Shown here in pieces: positions 8,801 to 15,400 of a stretch of DNA of 28,951 nucleotides. Position 1 is the first letter of the stretch, and each line of letters starts with the position of its first letter. Below the pieces are notes generated by a model. The model saw only the letters and a program-made list of their open reading frames with translations, was not told the origin of the DNA and made no database searches. The stretch comes from a virus. The position numbers and the translations under genes were made by a program. The DNA is taken from positions 1-28,951 of IMG/VR virus record IMGVR_UViG_3300013101_000062; one strand, 5' to 3'.

Positions 8801-11134
8801 TTAGAAATACTTTTAAACTCTATCGATCTTTACAAAAGACTAGCTAATACTGATGTGACTAAGCTTGCTTCAGGTGGACATATCAGTGGGGCAGGTACAG
8901 GAACATCTGACTCTATCCCTGCAATGTTGTCTGATGGTGAGTTTGTTATCAATGCAAAGGCTACCAAAGAAAATAGAAATCTGCTTGAAAGTATAAATAG
9001 CGGTTCTATTCCTAAGTTTGCCTTAGGTGGTTTCTTTAGTGCTGGTTCAGCAGTTGCGAATGCAGCAACAAGTGCAGTTACTCAACCTGATGTGCTTAAA
9101 GTTCAAGAAACTAAAGGGACTTTCTTTAATCTCTTGGGCAATAAAATCTTAGGATTCTTTGAGAAGTTAGTTGGCAAGGGTAATTTCACATCTATAATGG
9201 ATGGCCTCACTACTATATTCGATAGATTTAGCGGTAAGGGTACGTTAGCTAAGAGGTTTACTGAAGAGAAAGACTACAACAAAGCTATAGCTCAATTAAA
9301 TGAAGATCTAAAGAGTTTAGGCTTAGCTACTACAGTAGACCTTTTAAAACAAGCCACTGAGTCTCAGATTAATAGAATTGTCTCAGGTGCAAATAGTTTA
9401 GACCAAGCTAACAAGAGCTTAAAGGAGTCTAAAGATGCAGCAAAAGCTTTAGGAATAGACAAAACTAAGGATGTTTTTCTTGATGAAGATAAGATAACTA
9501 GATTCACTAAAACCCTTGGGAAAGAACTTGAGAGGCTTTCTAATGGACTTGGTAGCGGTAAACCAGAGACCACCCCAGATGTAGGCAAGAAGCTGAAAGA
9601 GCAGTTTGACAATATAAATTCTGCATTTCCTGATCTCGGTATAACTATAGATGAGTTCTTTAGACTGTCTAAGAAGACTATGAAAAAGTTTGAAATAGAA
9701 GCTGATCGTCTAATAGATACAAAAGCTCTACTTGATACTATTCCAGAGACAAAGACAGGCGAGTTTGACAACCGAAAGAAGGCTGTTGAATCTCTATTTC
9801 CTGACTTAGAAGAGCCAGCTATTACTACACGGGCAAAGAGTGTTAAAGATGTTTTAGAACTAGCGCCTCTTTTGGAAAAGTTTAGAAAAGATGGTACTAA
9901 GATACTGAATGAAGAGTTAAATAAAGTAAGATCTTCATTTGAGTTTCTCAGTAAAGGTTTGTCTAAGTTTGGTAAAACAATAGATGAAGATACCTTCGAT
10001 AAGATGTCAGAGTCTGGCCGTAATCTAATAGAGGGATTCTTAAATACTCTCAAGACTCAGTCACAGCTCCTTAAAGGTGAGCCTACTGAAGCTCAAAAAG
10101 CTGCGGCTAAGGAACTCATTGCAGCTGCATCTATAGGAATAGATGAACAGTTAGCGTTAGCTGTACAAACCTATACTAATAGAATAGTAGAGTCAGGTCA
10201 ACAATTTGCACAGAATGTTAAATCAGGTGTGAGAACAGCCTTCTCAGGTGTTTTGACAGGAACAAGTGATATAGAAGATTTAGTGGATAAGCTAACTACA
10301 GCATTTACTACTTCTGTTATAGACACCTTCTTGAATAGTTTCTTTGATGGTCTTGTTGGAAAGGATAGTGCTGTAGGAAAGTCTATGGAACGTCTTGGAA
10401 GGCAGCTATCTACAGGCGGTTTGCTATCAGGCGACCTTCTTGGCAATGGTGGTGGAAGTGCTGACATAATAAAGACAGCAGATGCTGGACTTCAGGATGT
10501 TATTGTAGACAATACCACAAGCGTCACTGGTGCAATCTTGGCAGGCAATGAAGCACAACCTGGATTGTTTAAAGAGATAGGTACTTTATTTACTCTCGGT
10601 TTCCAATCATTGACCAGTATGTTCACTGCTACATCAGGACTTAATAGTGGTGGCGGCGGCCTTGGATTGCTTGGAGGAATTGGTTCGGCATTAGGAGATA
10701 TCGGAGACTTCTTTACTGGTGGCGGTACATCTGCTTCAGCTAACAGTGCATTAGACTTGGTAGACTTCTTAGACTTTGCTCAAGGCGGGCGTGTTTCAGG
10801 TGTTGGTACAGGTACCTCTGACTCTATCCATGCAATGTTATCCAATGGCGAATTTGTTGTCAATGCAAAGGCTTCAAGAGATAATCTTAGACTTCTTACC
10901 GCAATCAACTCAGGTGGTAAGATAAGCCAATTTGCTAGTGGCGGCTTAGTAGAAGTTAATACCAATAGTCCTAGTAGTCAATTTAGTGCCAACGGAGCTA
11001 GTGGTCAACCTAGCGAGCAAGTGTTCAATATCAATATAACCGGAGATGTTACTCAACAGACTCGTAAAGAAATTCAGCATATGATACCTCAGATAGCTGC
11101 AGGTGTTGCTAAACAGAACTTCGAGAGACGTTAG
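2834..11134 (+). CDS. Tape measure protein, very long and modular
   Basis: A 2766-residue protein that sets tail length and is ejected ahead of the DNA. The start ATG 2834 follows AAAGAGGG. Residues 1-230 match the lambda gpH-type tape measure N-terminus (NRFAGEELRAVFEAAPVFAIQLAKGM, then LRGLAEKGKLTFSTIFNAI). Long helical and hydrophobic segments follow, including glycine-alanine membrane-like stretches near residues 485-520, 660-720 and 910-1060. A short element, VGSS-x-VPD, occurs twice (residues 436 and 546). From residue 1180 a 54-residue Gly-rich repeat appears four times and separates three modules: 1234-1584 (unknown), 1639-2013 (HExxH peptidase-like) and 2068-2650 (helical C-terminal tape measure region). 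The end (NINITGDVTQQTRKEIQHMIPQIAAGV) is typical of tape measure C-termini. The chaperone genes upstream support the call. Confidence 0.93.
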   Translation: MAIQIETRSDSKAARADLQKLQKSVNNIEKSTVNATKAFSGMATGIVATVAAVGGFSVVTSEVDKFKNLENRLRTVTSSTEEFGIALANVKEIAIATRSELSSTANLYSKVALAGRRFGISQKAVGNFTSAVTKSLAISGATAAEASSAILQLGQGLASNRFAGEELRAVFEAAPVFAIQLAKGMDVPFDRLRGLAEKGKLTFSTIFNAISKQQKEIDENFKKIGVTYGTAFTTLGSAVSILGNELGKRVFGTGKGFADDIYEAAKSIFDFVTSIDFHIANIKLQLSTLLTDVLVKYLKVRDVIEAPFIAIAETVKKLREVLKEAGVSVDNLSDKFFKAFDVLASAILLIKNVVLGLTAFLVDKVSEIGPKLYDNIIDAVVRLKIVVKELLSRIFEDIPEIKLADLFPSLDAAKEQLITFTDDTIAAFENMYYEIVGSSSVPDMIKGIIKWFAKLLDEPLKTMSKFVDENIVLVVLLAKAVTLYFLIFSSLRHTFRQVLIIFALTIAGLSAAGTDLSSVMLKIGHIVLDGVEFIANAFKWLYKVVVGSSYVPDLINKIDEWFGKLNKDPLSSVTKFTDKAASLFSDLKDTVVDLFDAVNRLDIVRGSKQFFGIKDTFEGKAGTENIDTESYVGRGPERNEKNRSTGHDFFNSFNEGSSRRAMGMAMTAIMTASLFAAFTSERVVGAIKIVAVVVTAALVTGNIESLTTGLANIATSFVEFVINGLKAAGRVGNLSIAVGLTAIVAKLSLAFAAGRSFFLDILRRFLTIPSTLGVAATERTQSGILRLQGAALDRKRVKAEKGLADKQKSTAKKFDKAVNRLVGTKDDRGQTITQKRIDAFSSSKNRNFLALGVSNQENTKKLIKANKNLAKVNTKLAPKIAQQIKGFAQIQKGYDKQQKQLTKASEARTTAFRTSVSQAGGAVGGAVGFALGGLIGADIADSMAGSPAWAKIGVQIGTAVLTSTLGAGLGAILANATTGIFVLLYTQAIKRLGGFLIAQLGIKAAQLFASVVVTRLTGAFALAGAGLIASILANTVAQSLLGATILGAVIAIGVLLYAFSSEIRDFFQPMFTAIVDLVIWIEKLYNAITDWVSLNAGDIVDGMVSVTNTIADKLLEVSPQWVKELLGLGSEWKKELEATSEEWSKTLNTQVVFERFFGIKYLSDVLGFGSVPSPLQRAAGGSISGPGTGTSDSIPAMLSNGEFVINAKATKENRNLLERINSGNLPKFAEGGFIDRLKEDYSGSGLSNLLEGSCFPRVGPLIKEAVSIENPTSEESVDFLKRVKAVSGVNNLTELQTYLKLSAVDCLFKSKGVTEDAFQYIRSAIEALVGRPIPSIPDISDINSVVKMGDFVGSLGGSLTELLWDTGVSKVRPYVSFAQDKYNEGLPEDQKRIEISAIDKGALWAGGGFGVGSVAGIGAAGANIAIDIFSVVSDSIGKIGQVSSSAVNGLRDIKEVVLDEVWKGNSPIDGFKKVLGDTKFDIGKMKDLIPKDGIRGLGKGLTNLGVSIWSKSVWGSLKKSLTFGGVGGALSGLAGTVVGFVEEALTGEVGESGLRPDALSSISTFINDGKIGLGVRKAIVGFSTGGHVNGDGTGTSDSIPAMLSNGEFVINAKATRENRNLLESINSGQVSKFAEGGFVRLKNRAKEIFTGPKDYATLAEYPDEQKAQRIASDDVAARLSSLGITDIQYGADISKYQYQPFVNRITIPNLYNHSSDELDAQYGMALHEVGHAVDLLGKFGPALSFAQSAFGDTLRLSTEELKTIEATPEQLEQIAPVLKYLDENQLGSEANATNYALDNARWQSPGLTKRLAVALRTYFANHLEKYNFRSLLSEGSPELYQANFVSSFENYEAALSGLDLLDDGVLNKSATITNSKFSKLSKIEDDSIYLNSFKRGTRFNSSINAANTSISDLLSEQLNVIDFDRDDVRRTGEYLNASRKRLDTHLAENKVELFGHKFDGYEGLLGQDNYGTVILRNDVNEREGRLKRDLEILLNSIDLYKRLANTDVTKLASGGHISGAGTGTSDSIPAMLSDGEFVINAKATKENRNLLESINSGSIPKFALGGFFSAGSAVANAATSAVTQPDVLKVQETKGTFFNLLGNKILGFFEKLVGKGNFTSIMDGLTTIFDRFSGKGTLAKRFTEEKDYNKAIAQLNEDLKSLGLATTVDLLKQATESQINRIVSGANSLDQANKSLKESKDAAKALGIDKTKDVFLDEDKITRFTKTLGKELERLSNGLGSGKPETTPDVGKKLKEQFDNINSAFPDLGITIDEFFRLSKKTMKKFEIEADRLIDTKALLDTIPETKTGEFDNRKKAVESLFPDLEEPAITTRAKSVKDVLELAPLLEKFRKDGTKILNEELNKVRSSFEFLSKGLSKFGKTIDEDTFDKMSESGRNLIEGFLNTLKTQSQLLKGEPTEAQKAAAKELIAAASIGIDEQLALAVQTYTNRIVESGQQFAQNVKSGVRTAFSGVLTGTSDIEDLVDKLTTAFTTSVIDTFLNSFFDGLVGKDSAVGKSMERLGRQLSTGGLLSGDLLGNGGGSADIIKTADAGLQDVIVDNTTSVTGAILAGNEAQPGLFKEIGTLFTLGFQSLTSMFTATSGLNSGGGGLGLLGGIGSALGDIGDFFTGGGTSASANSALDLVDFLDFAQGGRVSGVGTGTSDSIHAMLSNGEFVVNAKASRDNLRLLTAINSGGKISQFASGGLVEVNTNSPSSQFSANGASGQPSEQVFNINITGDVTQQTRKEIQHMIPQIAAGVAKQNFERR
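4139..4240 (+). repeat. Tape measure VGSS-x-VPD element, copy 1
   Basis: Residues 436-469 of the tape measure protein begin VGSSSVPDMI and continue with IIKWFAKLLDEPLKTMSKFVDE. The same pattern recurs 110 residues later. Related 'VG-x-S-x-x-PDM' elements recur in other tape measure proteins. Confidence 0.7.
4469..4570 (+). repeat. Tape measure VGSS-x-VPD element, copy 2
   Basis: Residues 546-579 begin VGSSYVPDLI and continue with KIDEWFGKLNKDPLSSVTKFTDK. The aligned positions VGSS-VPD, WF-KL, DPL and KF match copy 1. This points to an old internal duplication of about 110 residues. Confidence 0.7.
6371..6532 (+). repeat. Tape measure 54-residue repeat, copy 1
   Basis: Residues 1180-1233: GG then SISGPG, then GTGTSDSIPAMLSNGEFVI, then NAKAT-x-ENRNLLE-x-INSG and a closing KFAEGGF. 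This element is a recognised feature of many tape measure C-terminal halves. Its core is nearly identical in DNA sequence to copy 2. Confidence 0.9.
7586..7747 (+). repeat. Tape measure 54-residue repeat, copy 2
   Basis: Residues 1585-1638. Over a ~72-nt core starting at the GGTACAGGTACC motif, only one base differs from copy 1, although the surrounding modules are unrelated. That suggests a recent duplication or gene conversion. Confidence 0.9.
7748..8872 (+). other. Tape measure module with HExxH zinc-peptidase signature
   Basis: Residues 1639-2013 of the tape measure protein, bounded by repeat copies 2 and 3. The motif MALHEVGHAVDLLG places HEVGH at residues 1727-1731. GSEANATNYALDNAR follows, giving a candidate third zinc ligand, Glu1789, 58 residues after the motif, as in gluzincin-type metallopeptidases. 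The preceding text (ARLSSLGITDIQYGADI...RITIPNLYNHSSDELDAQYG) reads as a small globular domain, not a tape-like helix. A role in cutting an envelope protein during DNA entry, or in tape measure maturation, is inference. Cleavage has not been shown. Confidence 0.65.
8873..9034 (+). repeat. Tape measure 54-residue repeat, copy 3
   Basis: Residues 2014-2067. The protein sequence is close to copies 1 and 2 (GTGTSDSIPAMLSDGEFVI, then NAKATKENRNLLESINSG), but several third-codon positions differ, so it is an older copy. It closes with KFALGGF. Confidence 0.9.
10784..10948 (+). repeat. Tape measure 54-residue repeat, copy 4 (most diverged)
   Basis: Residues 2651-2705, one codon longer than the other copies. 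IPAML has become IHAML and ENRNLLE has become DNLRLLT. It ends QFASGGL near the tape measure C-terminus, the place where this element occurs singly in many other phages. It may therefore be the ancestral copy. Confidence 0.85.
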
Positions 11135-11178
11135 GAACATAACGACAGGGATGTCACTTTTAATTACAGGAGGAATAA

Positions 11179-11844
11179 ATGTACGGTATTCTTAAAAGCA
11201 CAACAAATACAGGCGCGGACAATGAATTAGCCGCACCATTTATGTCCCCATTAGAGATATCATCAAATGTACCAGGCTTCAGTGGTGACACAGTGAGTCT
11301 GAAACGTAGATCAAATACATCAAATACGCAACGATGGGAGCTTTCAGTAAACATGCTTCCAACAAATGACTCAGCAGAGTTCTTTGTAAATAATGTTTCA
11401 AATAGCTTTTCAAATATCATATCTGTGAGAATGCCTCAACTATATATTCAAGGTAATTTCTCAGATGGTAAATCTAATAGGACACCCGTGGGAGCAACTA
11501 AAGGTGCGATAAGTATTATTACCTTAGTTCTACGTGATAGCGTTGCAGCAGGTGTGTCTACATTGAATGTAGACGGTCTTGGCCCATATGAGTTATTTGC
11601 AGGAGACTTCGTGAACTTTGAAGGTGACAGTAAGACATATTTAATCACCGATGCAGGAGCTAGTGGTAACAACTTTACAATCTTCCCAAGCTTACGACAA
11701 GATCATATTGCAGGTGATGAGATGATATTCGGTGACAAGGTCACAATGAGTGCATATTACGATAATTCAAACACCTTTGGCATAAGATACTTAGATGGTA
11801 TTCTTGCTGATCCAGGGGAATATACTTTAATCGAGGCATTATAA
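11179..11844 (+). CDS. Tail tip / distal tail protein candidate
   Basis: A 221-residue beta-rich protein starting at ATG 11179, preceded by a strong AGGAGG. There is no signal peptide. The first ~105 residues (GFSGDTVSLKRRSNTSNTQRWELSVNM) look like the ring-forming domain of distal tail proteins. The middle (NVDGLGPYELFAGDFVNFEGDSKTYLITDAG) forms a small beta domain found in siphovirus tail-tip proteins. It lies between the tape measure gene and two further tip genes, matching the lambda order (H, then M, L, K/I, J). Its stop overlaps the next start (TAATG). The role as a tip or hub subunit is well supported by context; the exact family is not identified. Confidence 0.6.
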   Translation: MYGILKSTTNTGADNELAAPFMSPLEISSNVPGFSGDTVSLKRRSNTSNTQRWELSVNMLPTNDSAEFFVNNVSNSFSNIISVRMPQLYIQGNFSDGKSNRTPVGATKGAISIITLVLRDSVAAGVSTLNVDGLGPYELFAGDFVNFEGDSKTYLITDAGASGNNFTIFPSLRQDHIAGDEMIFGDKVTMSAYYDNSNTFGIRYLDGILADPGEYTLIEAL

Positions 11845-12446
11845 TGAGAGAGATAAGCAATCAAGTGGAGCTATTATTAGAACAGCCCACAATAAATACA
11901 TTCTATTTGTTTTCAATACTAGGCGATAATCTTACCTTATATTATACAACATACTTCAGTGACCTAATCGTCCCTGGACTAGGTACATTTTTATCGGCAA
12001 ACAATATAGCTGACTTTGAGCCTCCTATAATGGAGACAGCGTCTAATAGAGAAAGCTATAAGATTACTTTTACCGATCCTGATTTCAATCTAAGAGCCAC
12101 GGCTGAGTCTGAAATAATCGGCTCCAGGGTAAAGGTCTACATGGGGCTTGTAAATACTACTGCAGGAAATGTTGGCGGTGCTGATACAGATGAGCCTCTA
12201 TTAAATCTTGAAGACATTACACTCGGATTTGATGGCGTATTGGATGCTAAAGAATATGCTATCGATGTGCTTGAACAGTCAGCCATATTCACAATGGAAT
12301 GCTCAACTCCGATTGCCAGCTTAAATACAACTAAGCCATATATCACTTCAAGAGATGCTGTAAGGAATCTCAGTACAGGTGATACATCATATGATCAGGT
12401 CTACGAAGGGTCTGCAACATTGAATCTTGACTGGGGGAAAATCTAA
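11844..12446 (+). CDS. Tail tip / baseplate hub protein candidate
   Basis: A 200-residue protein. The N-terminal half has alternating strands (TFYLFSILGDNLTLYYTTYFSDL). The middle carries ESYKITFTDPDFNLRA, then a V-K-V-Y-M-G strand and an L-G-F-D-G-V-L-D turn. The C-terminus has the sequence DTSYDQVYEGSATLNLDWGK, which I recognise as a recurrent ending of siphovirus tail-tip proteins that sit directly upstream of the J-like protein. Its start (TAATG) and stop (TAATG) overlap both neighbours, so the three tip genes are likely translated together. No zinc or iron-sulfur cysteine cluster like that of lambda gpL is visible. Confidence 0.6.
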   Translation: MREISNQVELLLEQPTINTFYLFSILGDNLTLYYTTYFSDLIVPGLGTFLSANNIADFEPPIMETASNRESYKITFTDPDFNLRATAESEIIGSRVKVYMGLVNTTAGNVGGADTDEPLLNLEDITLGFDGVLDAKEYAIDVLEQSAIFTMECSTPIASLNTTKPYITSRDAVRNLSTGDTSYDQVYEGSATLNLDWGKI

Positions 12447-15400
12447 TGTCATTTGGAATAGCAGCAGCTATATCAGGTTTTATTGGCCTTAGTAGCGCTC
12501 TCACATTAGCACTAAGTGTGGCTTCAGCTTTATATAGAAGTAAACAAGCTAAGGACGCACAGAAAGACGCTGAAGAAGCAGCGGCAGCGGCAGCAGATGC
12601 AGCCAAGGGCTTTAGAGTGACACAAGAAGGTGAGGCCACATCGTTACCTGTAGTATACGGCAGAGCAGCAATAGGCGGCACTCGCGTGTACGCTAATGTT
12701 AAGAGTTCATTCATCAACGGTTCAACTGTAGGACGTAAGGTATTCAATCAAAGCTTAGGTGGAAGCGAGTCGGGTGATAAGAACCAATTCTTATTCACTC
12801 AACAGGCATTGTGCATGGGTGGCATAAATGCAGTATATGCTGCAGATGTTCAAGAAGTTGATTCACAAAATGGTAGATATAGTTTCGGCCAGAAGATCAT
12901 TATTGATTACAACGGTGGTGTAGCCGATCCAACAATGTCAGCCAATTTCGGTGCCAGAGCTAACTCCAGGTTTACTAATGCAGCCTTCGCCACATGTGTG
13001 TTTAAGCTAGATCGTGATGAGTACCAGTATCAAGGTATACCTGATGTAATATTTTATATGGAAGGTATGAAAGTCTATAACATAAATAAATCAGGAAACA
13101 CTTACTCACTATCAGGCTCAAAATCATATTCAAATAATCCTGCAAGATGTCTTCTTGATTATATGACGTCTACCAAGTATGGCAAAGGACTTGATATATC
13201 TGAGTTCGATTTAAAGTCTTTCTATCTTGCCAAACTAATATGTGAAGAAGTTACAATGGCAGCACCTTTGAATGGTGTGCTATGGAATCGCAAGGGCGCT
13301 CCAAGGGATATTAAACTATATGAGATTAATACACCACTAGATACTAAAGCATTTGTTAGAGATAATATTGATGTTATTTTAGGTGCAATGGGAGATGCTG
13401 ATCTTATATGGAGCGCAGGTAAGTTTCGTTTAAATCTATCTTATCCTCATGCGTATGACTATAATACAAAGTCTAAAATAGACACAAATTATGTCTTACA
13501 AGAAGGCACAGGTACAGATACACATCTCTATCGTGCGCTTGTAGATGCCCCTGAGACTACGCCTCAAGTGAATTCTGATTGGGAAAGAGTAGATATAGAT
13601 ATATCAGACGATGATATGTTTATCGACGAAGCCTTTACATCAGTATGGCCTTCAGCTCAGGACAGGCTTAATCATGTAAAAGTAACATTCTTAAATGAAT
13701 CTGAGAACTTTAAAGAAGATAGTATTGAGTGGCCCCTAAAGACTAGCGGGGTGTATGCTACGTATCTTACTGAAGACTCAGGTCTGATATTAGAGTCTTC
13801 CTTCAATCTTGGCTACGTAACTGATACTTATCACGCACAAGCGGAAGCAGAAGAGAGGGTACGTTCGAGTAGAGTAAGGGTGACATCTACATTATCTCTA
13901 ACATTAGATCATTGGAAACTAGAACCAGGTGACTTCTTACATGTCAATAGTAGTGTAATGAGCATACCTGGAGAATTGTATCAAATCGATGTCATTGAAG
14001 TACAAAAGGAAGGATTCCTTAAGGTAGAAGTAGTAAAGTATGATGCCAGGAATCTTGCTTGGAATGCTAAAGATGATGAGGTAATCGAGCAACGTAATGT
14101 CTATGATTTTGATATCGAACAAGCTACAAATCTTCAGTTCGACTTAGAAGGTGCAACAGCAGTAGATTCTGTCGGAAGGCTTAGTTGGACTGCGGCAGAT
14201 GATGTTACAGTAACAAAATATGAGATAAAATATACAACCACGCCTTTAGAGCTAATTGGCGATAGTACGATATGGACTGGCGTGGCAACTACAGGCAATA
14301 CTTATCACGATATAGTAGATTTACCTGCAGGCAGTTACACCTTCACTGTAGTATCAAGTACGAGAACAGGGAGACTTGCCCCTCAATTTAATACAGTGAT
14401 ACCATCTAAGTGGCCAACAATACATGTCGGTGGCGGTGTTCTTGTTTCAAATGGTTCTAGATTATTCTTTGCAACAGTGTATCGTAATTCTATATCTGCC
14501 CCTGCAACACCTACAGGTGGTACTTTCGACTTTGATCTATTTACATTCACAGCAACACCTACAGATTGGTTCAATGTGCCTCCCCTATCAGCAGTTGATT
14601 TATATAAGAGTGACGCAATTGTAAGAGAAGATGGCAGTCCTATCTTTTGGTCTCCGCCAATTCTTATTGAAAATGCAGGGACTTATACTACATTAAGTAG
14701 ACCACTGGTTGGTGTTACTCAAGATGCGAGTGGTAATAACGTAGGGTATGGCGACGCTAATTCTCTATTTGGAGCCATACTTGCATATACTGATGTAACA
14801 TCAGATGCTGGTACTTCATATGCAATTGATAGCACATATAATACCACGGCTAATATATCTAACACGGGTGGCGATAAAGGCACAATCTATGTTACTGACT
14901 TGGTGGGCGATCTGGGTACAGTGGCAGCTAGCGTAACGTATGGTGGTAATACTTTTTATAAAACACTATCCGTGGCAGCATTTGTAGATGGTATCCAAAT
15001 TGACCCTACATTGCCTCCAGCACCAACAGGGATAGTATATACAGAAGGTTTTGGCGTAACGTTTATAGACTTGTCGACATTACCAAACTATACTGTAGGG
15101 CATGGACATGACCACACTAGCGTATATACAAACAGCATAGATGATTTTGGAACAGCTGAATTGGTAGGTGATTTTGAAGGACTATCAGCAAACGTACCAC
15201 ATGAAGTTAATGCGAATCTATACTATTGGCTAACTCACACAACTAATGATGGTTATGAAGGTACCGAATCTGTCTCAGCATTAGTTGGTTCTTCTGCATT
15301 ACTGTTTAGTTACTTTACTGGAGCGCCTTCTACAAATGACACTTGGAATGATCAAGATGCAGTTGCGACTATCCTGTCTGATATTGGGAGAGCACCTAGA

